Shown in pieces: positions 18,182 to 27,010 of a stretch of 64,000 nt of DNA. Source of the stretch: CAZAMB01 sp964486335 (GTDB lineage: Bacteria > Planctomycetota > Phycisphaerae > UBA1845); NCBI GenBank assembly GCA_964486335.1, contig CAZAMB010000006.1, positions 124,001 to 188,000 on the forward strand, read 5' to 3'. The notes beneath the pieces were generated by a model, which saw only the letters and a program-made list of their open reading frames with translations, was not told where the DNA came from and searched no databases. The position numbers were made by a program, and so were the translations under genes. Every line of letters starts with the position of its first letter. The first letter of the stretch is position 1.

Positions 18182-18988
18182 TTACGCCTTGCGACGGCGT
18201 ACCAGGCCCACCATGCCAAGACCGAGCGCGGCCATGACGGCAGCACCAGGGATGGGAACTGGGTTCGTGGTTCCCATCATGTACACGGCGGTGTCCATTC
18301 CGAGCGGCCCGGCAAGACCGCTGAATCGAATGGCAAAATTGTAGGGTCCGCCATTGGAGGCGGATGCGAGCGAATTCATGAAGGCCGTTTCAACAGCCGA
18401 ACCGTTCAGCCAACCCGGACCAGAGCCCGTGATCTTCAACGCGAATACGGTCGTGTCACTGCCGGCGGACGTGTTGGCAATTCTGGGAGCAGCCGCGCCA
18501 GCCCCGCCGGCCATGAAATCCTGCCAATTCTTCTGATTCAAAACGCCGAAATCGAATGCGCCGGCGCCGTTCGCGGTGGCGATCGAATCGGGATTCCACT
18601 TGCCATACCACCCGGCCTGGTGACCGCGCGAACCCTCGGCCGATGCGAACGCCGACGACGGGGACAGCGCGACGACAGCACCGTTGGAACTGACCCCGCC
18701 GATCTTGGTCAGCGAAGCGCCGGAAATCGTGGGAACATTGAAAGCGAATCCGTCAATCTGTCCGCCGACCGCTGAAGTGTTGCGAATGGAAACCACCAGC
18801 GCGCCGGTCGTACTCGAAACTTGCGAGTAGTTGAACGTCACGTTGGCCGTGACGCCGGAGCCGCCCATGCCGGTGACGTTGAAGTTCACCGACGCCTGCG
18901 CGGACGATTGCAGCGACGCGACGATCATCGCGCTCGCCAAAGACGCCACCAATCCTGAACGACTACGCATGGTTTTCCAGACTTTCAC
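18182..18988 (-). CDS. exported protein with PEP-CTERM-like C-terminal sorting signal
   Basis: 268-residue protein, serine-, alanine- and glycine-rich, with a signal peptide (VASLASAMIVASLQSSAQA) and a C-terminal tripartite tail: VPIPGA, a hydrophobic helix (AVMAALGLGMVGLV) and RRRKA. That is the architecture of PEP-CTERM substrates cleaved by exosortase; here the motif is Pro-Ile-Pro-Gly rather than Pro-Glu-Pro. The middle contains no domain I recognise and resembles other PEP-CTERM beta-rich surface proteins. I chose GTG at 18988 because GAGGGGTG lies six bases upstream; an ATG at 18970 (MRSRSG) is the main alternative. It is convergent with the FGE-like protein gene, 105 bp apart. No exosortase is in the window. 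Confidence 0.83.
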   Translation of the reverse strand: MKVWKTMRSRSGLVASLASAMIVASLQSSAQASVNFNVTGMGGSGVTANVTFNYSQVSSTTGALVVSIRNTSAVGGQIDGFAFNVPTISGASLTKIGGVSSNGAVVALSPSSAFASAEGSRGHQAGWYGKWNPDSIATANGAGAFDFGVLNQKNWQDFMAGGAGAAAPRIANTSAGSDTTVFALKITGSGPGWLNGSAVETAFMNSLASASNGGPYNFAIRFSGLAGPLGMDTAVYMMGTTNPVPIPGAAVMAALGLGMVGLVRRRKA

Positions 18989-19487
18989 GATCTGCACCCC
19001 TCGATACGGAACCCCAGCATCGGCAACCCGACAAAACGGCGTCCGACCCGTACCGTGCGACTCGTCGCATTATATCCGAAGTCAAATCGACAAAGCAACT
19101 AATAATGTGCCTTCGTCCAACTGAGTCGGCATCTTATCGGAACATCGCAGGCCGTCAAGCGCCAGTGTCCAGGAAAACCGGCTTCGGCTGGACTGGAATC
19201 AAGATCGTCGCTGCTTCGAAACCCAAAGCGCCCCAAAAAGCAACATACCTTCAACGAAAAAACTCTTCCCGGTTTATCTAGTCTTCCAGGTTATCGTTTG
19301 TATTGCGGCAATGGATTAGTTTCCGCACAACCATTTCGCTGATTTCAATTGTCGTTTTGTGTGGGCGTTGCTTGCGGGATCAATCATCTGACATATGTTT
19401 GTGGCTGACCGTTTGACCGGCGCGAGGGTCAATCGTTTTGCTTTTTGAGAACCGCGAATCGTCGTATTGTTTCGGGAGCAAACAATC
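18989..19487. other. 500-bp intergenic region
   Basis: It is more AT-rich than its surroundings, especially 19195-19320. It holds a 6-bp inverted repeat at 19167-19193 (GTCCAG / CTGGAC) and the T-flanked inverted repeat at 19413-19432 listed separately. I see no reading frame worth calling on either strand before the small ORF at 19488. Confidence 0.4.
19413..19432 (+). terminator. weak inverted repeat with T-rich tail (terminator or attenuator)
   Basis: TTGACC (19413-19418) and GGTCAA (19427-19432) pair around a GC-rich loop and are followed by TCGTTTTGCTTTTTG. It lies about 55 bp before the small ORF. It could be a terminator, an attenuator or an operator; the six-base stem is short. Confidence 0.3.
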
Positions 19488-19607
19488 ATGTTGGATATCG
19501 ACGGGTTTCTGACTTCATCGCAATTCCTGAGCCAGCTGGCCTCGCTGATCACGGCCATCTTGACGGCTTTCGTGGCCCAACTGTTCGGCATCACCTCCGC
19601 AGGTTGA
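19488..19607 (+). CDS. 39-residue hydrophobic small protein, unknown
   Basis: An ATG at 19488 with GGGAG ten bases upstream opens a 39-codon frame ending in TGA at 19605-19607. The product begins MLDIDGFLTSSQFLSQ and continues with an amphipathic to hydrophobic segment (LASLITAILTAFVAQLFGI), long enough for one membrane helix. It stands by itself in an otherwise empty 640-bp region, 22 bp before the stop of the convergent epimerase gene. I do not recognise it. Evidence for translation is only the ribosome-binding site and the protein-like composition, so it could be a chance frame. If real, a small membrane peptide or toxin-like peptide is possible. Confidence 0.42.
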   Translation: MLDIDGFLTSSQFLSQLASLITAILTAFVAQLFGITSAG

Positions 19608-19629
19608 TGAACGAATCGTGCAGGGCGGT

Positions 19630-20523
19630 CTAATGGGCAAGCAACTCTCGAACCGTTTGTTCGAGCAGTGATCTTCCCCCGAAAGTCATGCCGAGCGCTC
19701 TCAGTTTCGACGTGTCGATCTGGTTTCGAGGCCCCTTGTTCGCGCGATCAATCACGCTGCGGCTGCCGGTGATTTGCCGGGCGATTTCGGCCACGTCCTG
19801 ATCGGCGATGTACATGTCGTAACAGTTGTACGATTGGCCGGCAGTGCCTTGAGCTTTAAGCAAAATACCCACAGCCTTGGCGACATCAGCCGCATGGACT
19901 TCTTTACCTCCCTTCGCTGAACTGACCGCCTCTCCACGAGCAACGGATCGAACCAGCGCGTGCCACTTGCTTTCGCTTGGCGATCGCGCGAGTCCGTAAA
20001 TGCCGGTCGGACGCAGGGCGCAGATGTTGTACCCCTGTCCCAGACCGTAGCTGTAAACGAACTCTTCGATGGCGGCCTTGTGCGCGCCATAATGCGAAGT
20101 CGGCCACATCGGATGGGCCTCGTCGAGCTTGCGATCGGCAAGCACGACCTCGTGAACGGCGCATGTCGAGATAAAGACGAACCGCTCGGCGTCAGCCGCA
20201 CGCGCGGCCTCGATAAGCCTCACCGTGCCTAGCACGTTGCGTTCGACGAAGGTCGGCAGGTCGCCCTCGGCGCCGCGGAATCCAGCGCCCGGGCGGTACA
20301 GCGCGGCGTGGACGACGGCGTGGCAGCCGTTGACCAGTTGCCGCATGGAGTCTTCGTCGCTCAGGTCGCCGGGAATCCATTCAAGCCGCGTGGCAACGTC
20401 CTCAAACCCGCCGCGATCGGATTCGCGTCGGAACCAGCAGCGTGTGTCGTGCCCCAGCGACGACAAGTGCCGAACGACGTATCGACCGAGAAACCCCGTC
20501 GCGCCGGTCACAGCGATGCGCAT
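19630..20523 (-). CDS. NAD-dependent epimerase/dehydratase (extended SDR)
   Basis: 297-residue extended short-chain dehydrogenase. It begins with the cofactor motif MRIAVTGATGFLGR, and the catalytic set is visible as FISTCAV (Ser119) and SHYGAHK (Tyr145, Lys149). A proline-glycine substrate region (LRPTGIYG) follows. Family members act on nucleotide sugars or reduce small carbonyls; the sequence does not fix the substrate. I chose the ATG at 20523 because AGGAGA sits six bases upstream; longer frames upstream look like non-coding leader. It is divergent from the lipoate-ligase-like gene. No sugar-biosynthesis neighbours are adjacent, so a role in a polysaccharide pathway is not supported by context. 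Confidence 0.88.
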   Translation of the reverse strand: MRIAVTGATGFLGRYVVRHLSSLGHDTRCWFRRESDRGGFEDVATRLEWIPGDLSDEDSMRQLVNGCHAVVHAALYRPGAGFRGAEGDLPTFVERNVLGTVRLIEAARAADAERFVFISTCAVHEVVLADRKLDEAHPMWPTSHYGAHKAAIEEFVYSYGLGQGYNICALRPTGIYGLARSPSESKWHALVRSVARGEAVSSAKGGKEVHAADVAKAVGILLKAQGTAGQSYNCYDMYIADQDVAEIARQITGSRSVIDRANKGPRNQIDTSKLRALGMTFGGRSLLEQTVRELLAH

Positions 20524-20780
20524 GTCCATTCTCCTTTGGTTGCCCGCGTGCTTTCGTCGACGGTTCATTATCGATGGGTCCGGCACGCTGTCGAACCCTT
20601 CGACCAAGTTGCCGAACGCCCACTTTTCCATTCCGCGTGGTCGCGGGCACAAGGCACGCCTCAGCGGAAAAGTTGGCAAACGGTTCGGCATATCCACTCC
20701 GGCAAATCCCTATGAGCGAGCGACCGGTCATTTCGTAGAAACGTCGACAAATGCAGAAAGCACCGCGACAATCGCGAATC

Positions 20781-21533
20781 ATGACCGATGCACACGCGAT
20801 CAGAATCCTTTCAGACGAACCCGAAGCGGGTCCGGTCAATATGGGCCGGGATGAGGCGCTACTGTTCGGCGTCGGCGAGGGTTCATCGCCGCCGACGCTG
20901 CGATTGTACCAGTGGCGCGAACCAACGATTTCGCTCGGGTACTTTCAGCATTTCGCGGATTACGAGGCGCTTCCTCCGCCGGCGGGCGGTTTGCCGGTGG
21001 TGCGAAGGCTGACCGGCGGCGGGGCCATTCTGCACGATCTCGAACTCACCTATTCGCTGGCGATTCCGGCGGGGCATTCGCTGCTGGCGAACGGCCCGAA
21101 TCGACTCTACGAACTTGCCCACGACGCGGTGATCGCGGCGCTCGGAGGCGCGGGCATGAGCACGCAGCGCTGCGGCATTTCCGATGATTCCGGCGCGGCC
21201 CGCGGCCCGTTTTTTTGTTTTGAACGACGGCACTGTTATGACGTGTTGCTCGGCGTCGCAAAGATCGCGGGCAGCGCCCAGCGGCGAACCCGCCAGGCCG
21301 TCCTGCAACACGGTTCCATTATCCTCGGCAATCGATTCGACCAGCAACCGACGGCCGCCGCGGTCGGCGATTTCGAGGCGATGGTTTCCAATGTTGGGTC
21401 GCGCTTTGTGATTGCATTCGCTTCGTTGACGGGAGTACGCTCGGAACCGGGTCGGTGGTCCGAGTCGGAGCTTGCGGCGAGCAAAAGACTGACGGACAAA
21501 TACGCCGGCAATGAATGGACGCGTCGGACTTGA
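20781..21533 (+). CDS. lipoate-protein ligase A-like protein (biotin/lipoate transferase fold)
   Basis: 250-residue protein of the BPL/LplA/LipB catalytic fold. Family features in order are NMGRDEALL near residue 21, WREPTISLGYFQ at about residue 46, the hallmark RRLTGGGAILHD and, later, the lysine-containing segment VAKIAGSAQRRTRQAVLQHGS. These residues bind the lipoyl- or octanoyl-adenylate in LplA and LipM-type enzymes. It may attach lipoate to E2 or GcvH proteins; a gcvH gene is present 40 kb away in this window. The length is shorter than E. coli LplA (no accessory domain), as in LipM/LipL-like transferases. The start is uncertain: ATG at 20781 fits the family N terminus, ATG at 20751 is also in frame, and neither has a good ribosome-binding site. 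Confidence 0.83.
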   Translation: MTDAHAIRILSDEPEAGPVNMGRDEALLFGVGEGSSPPTLRLYQWREPTISLGYFQHFADYEALPPPAGGLPVVRRLTGGGAILHDLELTYSLAIPAGHSLLANGPNRLYELAHDAVIAALGGAGMSTQRCGISDDSGAARGPFFCFERRHCYDVLLGVAKIAGSAQRRTRQAVLQHGSIILGNRFDQQPTAAAVGDFEAMVSNVGSRFVIAFASLTGVRSEPGRWSESELAASKRLTDKYAGNEWTRRT

Positions 21534-21536
21534 GCG

Positions 21537-24500
21537 CTACGGCCCAACAAACAGAAGTTCTATCGCGGCGAAATCCGCAAGGTCCACGTCACCATCGCCA
21601 TCGAAGTCGAACGATTCGCAACCGGCGGCGAACGGTCCGCCGGACGGGCCGGTCAGGCAGGCCGGCAGTTCCCCCACGTCGAGCAGGTTCACCTGCAGAT
21701 CGCAATTGAAATCGCCGATGCCAAACTCGTAAGCGCCAATGTCAACCCGTCCGCACAGCACCCGCGCGTGGCCGTCGAGGTCGGTCACCTCGGAAGCAAG
21801 GACCACGCTCGGATCGCCCGCGTTAATGGCCGGTGAGCTCGCCGAGAGTCGAAAATCATCGTCGGCGGTGCCTGCGTTGCCGTCCGGTCCGGGTGGATCG
21901 ACAAACAGCGGATCGTCGCCGATGTTGCCGGCGCCGCCGAGCAGGCCGGTCCAGCCCTCGATGCAGGAATAGTCCGCAAGCACGTTGACGACGCCGGAGA
22001 TTTGCGACGACTGGCCTGAGCCGTTCGTATCGGTGTTGCCCCAGAAAATGGTGCTTTTTGCGAATAGCGTCGTGGTTCCCGATCCGCCGAAGACGCCGCC
22101 GCCAAGGGCCGTCGCCGAGTTGTTTGCGATGGTGCATCGATCGAGCGTGAGCGTGCTGCCGCGCCCGAGCAGAATCGCGCCGCCGTCGAACGCTGAATTG
22201 GCGGCAACCAAACAGTCAATCAAGGTCGGCGCGCTTTGCGTGGAGATCGCGATCGCGCCGCCCTGGGAAAAGGCGTGATGGTCCGCGAAAACACAATGCC
22301 GAATGGTCGGCGAGGCCGTGCCGATGGTGAGACCTCCGCCGACGTTGTCGGGCACGTTACCGTCGGCATTGCCCGCGACGATGACGAATCCGTCGAGAAC
22401 GGCCGACGCGCCGACATTGGCGGCCTTGACGACGTGATAGCTGTTGTCGCCGCGGTTCACGAAACCGGGCAGATCGTCGCCGAACAAGTCACCGGTGAGG
22501 ATCGTCCGGTTGCGCCTCAAGTTGCGTTGACTCCTGTATGTTTCTCCTCCGGCGAACCCCCCGTACAAGGCGACACCGTTTCTCAGCTGAAATGAAACCG
22601 TCCGGTCGCCGGACGAGGGTCGATACGCTCCCTTGGCCACCCAGATTTCCTCGACGACACCCGGCGCGAGCCCGGCGAATTCCAACGCGCTTTGAAGATT
22701 GACGCAGGCGTCGGGCCAGCTTCTTCCATGACCGGCGCCGGTGGCCGAAGCGTTGACGTGGATGATCCGCTCGCATTCGTCGGGAACGCGTGTGTGGTTC
22801 AGGTCCGTCGAAGTCTGGTTAAGCAGGTCGCAACTGTCGGCCACAGAATTGCCGTTGCAGTCGGGTTCGCATTCGTCGGGAACACCGTCGGCGGCGCAAT
22901 CGAAGCTGAAGCCGCTCAGGATATCGCAACTGTCGGCGATGGCGTTGGCATTGCAATCGGCTTCGCACTCGTCGGGAATGCCGTTGCCGGTGCAGTCGGT
23001 GACCAAGCCTTGTTCGATTTCGACGGCGTCGTCCAGGCCGTTGAGATTGCAGTCGCCGGGGATGCGCAGGTAATAGACATCCTGCTCGCCGTTGAACGTG
23101 GCGGAATAGGCGAGGTGCGCGCCGCGTGCGTCCGCCACCATGTGGTAGTAATCGCCGATCTTGTTCTGCTGGGGATAACCGAGTGAGGGATCGAAGGGCG
23201 GCGTGATCGGAGCATTGACAGACCAGGTCAGACCGCCGTCGATGGAAGCACTGTGATAGATTACGGAAATGCGGTTGCCCGAATCGCTGCGTGTATCGTT
23301 CCAGATCACGTCGATTCGCCCGTTGGGCGCGACGGACATGGTGCCGAACCACTGGTAGGCGAACGAATCCGGCGGATCGTCGTTGATGCGAAGGGGTTCG
23401 GACCAGTTCGCTCCATCGTCGCTGCTGCGGATGAACATGACGTCGAGCGGATCGAAACCGGGCGGATCAACGGAGGCCAGAACATAGATGTTTCCGCGCG
23501 TCGGACCGTTGGAATGGTCCGTGGCGATCCAGACCTGCCCCGCCAGTCCGCCCGGATTGGGAATGCCGCCTCCGGTCGTGACGCCGCCGAGATTGATGAT
23601 CTGTGGCGGCGCAAAGGTGGGAGCGGAACCGGCCAGTCGAGCGTTGGTCGAAAACGTAAAAAGATGGCTGGATTGCGACAGGTCCGCGCCAACGATGTAC
23701 AGCGTTCCGTCGGGACCGACATCAAGCGTTCCCCATTTGAGTTTCGGAGGGGGAAGCGAAAGTGGAGCCTGGTAGTTGAGTCCGCCGTCGATGGATCGCG
23801 TGAAGTCGGCGTCACCGCAGCAACTGAACTGCGAATTCCAAATCTGATAAACGTGTCCCGAACCTGTTCCCTCGGTGCGGTCGACGGTCATCCACTGCTT
23901 GTCGCCACCGTAGGCCGGTACCGGCGCGGACCACGACACCGCGCCGTCAAGAGAGCGAAAAATCTCTACGGAGGTGACGCTGCTGAGACTGGAAAAATAG
24001 AAATGCCCCTGTCGATTCACCGACATGACCGGGTCGGAGCGAAAGAAACCCGGCGTCAGTTTCCTCGCGCTCCACGTATCGCCTGCGTCATGACTGTGAG
24101 CTATACCGGCCTGACGAAAATTACTCGCGATCGTGTCGAACTGCCGCCACGCAATGACCATGCGCGACGGATTCGTCGGATCGACGGCGATGCTCGGCTC
24201 ATTGGCCGCGTCGCCGAAAATGTTTCGACGTTGCGCGTCCACGTTCACCTGAATGCTGGTGAAATCACCGCGCGACAGAACAGGCGATGCGATCGGATCC
24301 CGACGGCGCTGCGCTTCGGTCACGGGCCAAAAGCCCCTCTCCAATGGTCCTGTCGGAACGCGAGACCGATCGTTGTCGCGGATCGATTCGTGGTCCTTTA
24401 TTGTGTGCCGCCTTGCTTTCGTCCGGCCAGTCAGCGGCCGTGTTTTCGGTTGAGCCTCGTGAACTGATTTATCCGTAGTCCAAAGGCCGGGGCTTTCGAG

Positions 24501-24692
24501 AGGTCCGGTCGGAACCCGAGGCTGATCATTGTCGCGATTGGTCGATGAGTTCGCGCCGTCTGGCGGCAACGCCGCGCTTCGCACGATGGAAGGCAGCGAG
24601 ATTAAGGACGCGATGAAAAAAGACGCAACGCCGATCACTCTCACCGCCCGAAACCAGCATGGAAATGCGGAAATCGTACGAAATCGGCTCAT
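21537..24692 (-). CDS. exported BNR/sialidase-like, beta-helix and dockerin-like protein (1051 aa)
   Basis: The signal peptide is about residues 1-39. A low-complexity N-terminal segment follows, with two copies of RDNDxxRVPTGPLE about 55 residues apart. Residues about 125-530 form a propeller-like region with sialidase/BNR-style repeats (SHDAGDTWSA, SLDGAVSWSA, SSDDGANWSEP, SIDGGLTWS). Next come calcium-type motifs with paired cysteines (DCTGNGIPDECEADCNANA) at about 540-620, a right-handed beta-helix region (GGAIAIS..., GGAILLG..., GGGVFGG...) at about 640-960, and a dockerin-like pair of loops at the end (DFNCDLQVNLLDV, DFDGDGDVDLADF). The ATG at 24692 has AGGGG five bases upstream. It lies 177 bp downstream of the M50/HlyD gene on the same strand and could be cargo of that cluster. 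No sialidase catalytic set was identified, so enzymatic activity is not claimed. It ends 3 bp from the convergent lipoate-ligase-like gene. Confidence 0.86.
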   Translation of the reverse strand: MSRFRTISAFPCWFRAVRVIGVASFFIASLISLPSIVRSAALPPDGANSSTNRDNDQPRVPTGPLESPGLWTTDKSVHEAQPKTRPLTGRTKARRHTIKDHESIRDNDRSRVPTGPLERGFWPVTEAQRRRDPIASPVLSRGDFTSIQVNVDAQRRNIFGDAANEPSIAVDPTNPSRMVIAWRQFDTIASNFRQAGIAHSHDAGDTWSARKLTPGFFRSDPVMSVNRQGHFYFSSLSSVTSVEIFRSLDGAVSWSAPVPAYGGDKQWMTVDRTEGTGSGHVYQIWNSQFSCCGDADFTRSIDGGLNYQAPLSLPPPKLKWGTLDVGPDGTLYIVGADLSQSSHLFTFSTNARLAGSAPTFAPPQIINLGGVTTGGGIPNPGGLAGQVWIATDHSNGPTRGNIYVLASVDPPGFDPLDVMFIRSSDDGANWSEPLRINDDPPDSFAYQWFGTMSVAPNGRIDVIWNDTRSDSGNRISVIYHSASIDGGLTWSVNAPITPPFDPSLGYPQQNKIGDYYHMVADARGAHLAYSATFNGEQDVYYLRIPGDCNLNGLDDAVEIEQGLVTDCTGNGIPDECEADCNANAIADSCDILSGFSFDCAADGVPDECEPDCNGNSVADSCDLLNQTSTDLNHTRVPDECERIIHVNASATGAGHGRSWPDACVNLQSALEFAGLAPGVVEEIWVAKGAYRPSSGDRTVSFQLRNGVALYGGFAGGETYRSQRNLRRNRTILTGDLFGDDLPGFVNRGDNSYHVVKAANVGASAVLDGFVIVAGNADGNVPDNVGGGLTIGTASPTIRHCVFADHHAFSQGGAIAISTQSAPTLIDCLVAANSAFDGGAILLGRGSTLTLDRCTIANNSATALGGGVFGGSGTTTLFAKSTIFWGNTDTNGSGQSSQISGVVNVLADYSCIEGWTGLLGGAGNIGDDPLFVDPPGPDGNAGTADDDFRLSASSPAINAGDPSVVLASEVTDLDGHARVLCGRVDIGAYEFGIGDFNCDLQVNLLDVGELPACLTGPSGGPFAAGCESFDFDGDGDVDLADFAAIELLFVGP

Positions 24693-24869
24693 CGATTCCC
24701 CTTGGTGTGGTTCGGCCAAGAACCGAATCCAGCGAAGGCGCACTGCGGTCGATCGCTTGAAGGACGGCGATCAAAGCGACCCGCAGCGCATCGGAATATT
24801 GTAGCGGAAAACCGACCGAAGTTCAATTGAGAGTGAGGCACGCCCGAATGATCGTTGCACCGCGGCGCG

Positions 24870-27008
24870 CTACTGATACAACTGATTCCAAAACCGAATC
24901 AGGCGGCGGCCGAAGGTCTGAGCCAGCGGCTCGCGCTGCGCGACCAGGCGCAGGCTGCCCGTGGATCCATGTCGAAGACGGGCACCCGCCAGCGCGTCCA
25001 TTTCAGCAACGATTTCAAAATAGGGCTTGTTGGCTTCGTGCGTCAGCGGATCGACGGCGATGTCGCCTCCTCCCACATGCGTCAGCGGCAAGACGCCGAC
25101 GAGCTTCGAGCCGGCCGGTGCAACGCGCAACAGCCGACCGTCAATCGGCAAGGATGGGTTCGCGGCCGGTCGGAACTGCACCCGATCGCCGATCTGAACC
25201 GCCATGCGCTGAAGCTGCTCCTCGGTCACGATCGCGCGAACAATGCAAGGACCGGCCACCACCGTGCCAATGGCATCGCCCTTGCGAAAATACCGCCCGA
25301 GAAATGTATGTCGAACGCCGCCCACCAGTCGCCCGTCGAAGGGGCTGCGAATCACCGCGCGGTCCAGTTCGTCCCGCGCTCGCGCCAAAGCGGCCTGATG
25401 CACCAGCATCATCGCCTCTTCCTGAATTGCCTTGACCGGATCCGTCGCGCGATACACTTCTTGCCGAAGCGACGACGCGCGCCATCGCGCCTCCTGTTCG
25501 GCCACCGCCTCCGCAAGCGCGTCGTTGCTCAGTTTGGCGATGGGCGCCTTGCCGGCCACGGCGCAGCCCGGCTCAATCATGACCGCCTGAAGGAACCCGG
25601 ACGAGGATGCGCGCAGCACCGATTCCTTTTCGGCGCTCACGATGCCCGCGGCATGAACGGTGGAAGGAAGGGGAACGACCGCAAAGACCGCCGGCAAAAC
25701 AACCAGCAACAGGATGCCGAGCGCCGCCGCGCGCAGGCGGACGGGCGCGGTCTCTTCGGCACGCCAAAGGTAACCGGTGAGTCGCCGAAGCGATCCGATG
25801 AGCGAGTTGCCCAGGTACACCGCGGCAAACACGACGCCCAACAAAAACACTTTGGTCGCCAGCACGGCCGCAATGGAAATCAGGAGCGCGATGCGATAGA
25901 GAAACGCCGCGAATCCATACGAAAACAGGATGGCCCGCAATCGCCGAGGTTCGGGTTCACCCGTAGGGCGGATCTTTAGCAGCCAGCGCTTGACCACGTC
26001 GCGAATGTGACGATCGGCGCGTTGGCGAAGATTGGGAATCTCCAGCCAGTCGCTGAGAATGTAATACCCGTCATAGCGCATCAGTGGGTTGATGTTGAAC
26101 AACACCGTGACCACGCCCGCGAGAAAAATGACGTTGTACGCGATGGAGTTGATGATTGACGGCTCGGTCATCGCCCACACGAGAACCGCGATCGCCGCGA
26201 AGATCGATTCGATGTACATGCCGGCCAGGCACACAATCAGCCGATCGCGCTTGCGCGTGAACGACCAACAGGCCGTGGCGTCCACGTAGGCGCACGGCGT
26301 GAACAGCAGAAAATAAGCCCCCATTTCGGGAACATGTCCGCCGAAATGCTTGCAGGCGTAGGCATGCCCGAACTCGTGAAACACCTTCAGCCCCACGAGC
26401 GTCAGCCACAACAGCGGCAGGTTCTGCGCCACGAGCACGCCGTCCAGCGGCTGTCGAAGCGACTCCCACCGGGCCTGACCGACGTACAGCGCGAACCCGA
26501 CCAGGACCAACCAGAGCGCGAAGAACGTCCCGCTGAACACGAACCGAAACAGATGCATGGTCCTTTGAAGGAATGCATCCGGGTTCCACAACGGAATGCG
26601 AAGAAAGAGTATGCTCGTCAGCCGCTGCCTGGCTTCGCCTTGCTTGCGAGCCTGAAACCGCCGGTAGACCGCCTTGTCGTCGGCGATCGGAAGCCTGAGA
26701 AAACCGAGTCGATGCAGCATCAGCACGAACTGATGAAACTTCTCCTCCTCGTCGGATTGCAGAACGTCTCGCCGAACCAGGTCGGCAAACGTCTCGCCCA
26801 GGGAGCGATCCGATCGAATGGCCGCGAACACTTCGTAATCACCTGCGTCCAGACGCTGACTCTGAAAGGTCATCTGGTCGCGCACGACGTAGGAAACAAC
26901 GCCGCGAAACACGTGGCGGCTCACCTCCAGGTCCTCGCGCAGACCGACATGAACCTTGCTCAGGTTGGCCGTTGAGGCGGGTTGATCTGCTGGTTTCGGC
27001 GGAATCAT
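24870..27008 (-). CDS. membrane fusion: PqqD-like domain, M50 metalloprotease, HlyD-like adaptor (712 aa)
   Basis: A three-part membrane protein. Residues about 20-110 form a winged-helix-like region reminiscent of PqqD/RiPP recognition elements. A site-2-protease-type (M50) core has the zinc motif HEFGH at about 211-215 and the third-ligand motif NINPLMRYDGYY at about 305-316, embedded in several membrane helices between about 155 and 465. After residue 470 comes a biotinyl-lipoyl/HlyD-like region (VLRASSSGFLQAV, a coiled coil, VIRSPFDGRLVGG). Such fusions are known near peptide-export loci (YydH-like). The ATG at 27008 follows the stop of the GAF-HlyD gene by two bases, so the two are co-transcribed. 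It probably processes or exports peptides or proteins. The PqqD-like assignment is by appearance only. Confidence 0.84.
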   Translation of the reverse strand: MIPPKPADQPASTANLSKVHVGLREDLEVSRHVFRGVVSYVVRDQMTFQSQRLDAGDYEVFAAIRSDRSLGETFADLVRRDVLQSDEEEKFHQFVLMLHRLGFLRLPIADDKAVYRRFQARKQGEARQRLTSILFLRIPLWNPDAFLQRTMHLFRFVFSGTFFALWLVLVGFALYVGQARWESLRQPLDGVLVAQNLPLLWLTLVGLKVFHEFGHAYACKHFGGHVPEMGAYFLLFTPCAYVDATACWSFTRKRDRLIVCLAGMYIESIFAAIAVLVWAMTEPSIINSIAYNVIFLAGVVTVLFNINPLMRYDGYYILSDWLEIPNLRQRADRHIRDVVKRWLLKIRPTGEPEPRRLRAILFSYGFAAFLYRIALLISIAAVLATKVFLLGVVFAAVYLGNSLIGSLRRLTGYLWRAEETAPVRLRAAALGILLLVVLPAVFAVVPLPSTVHAAGIVSAEKESVLRASSSGFLQAVMIEPGCAVAGKAPIAKLSNDALAEAVAEQEARWRASSLRQEVYRATDPVKAIQEEAMMLVHQAALARARDELDRAVIRSPFDGRLVGGVRHTFLGRYFRKGDAIGTVVAGPCIVRAIVTEEQLQRMAVQIGDRVQFRPAANPSLPIDGRLLRVAPAGSKLVGVLPLTHVGGGDIAVDPLTHEANKPYFEIVAEMDALAGARLRHGSTGSLRLVAQREPLAQTFGRRLIRFWNQLYQ

Positions 27009-27010
27009 GC

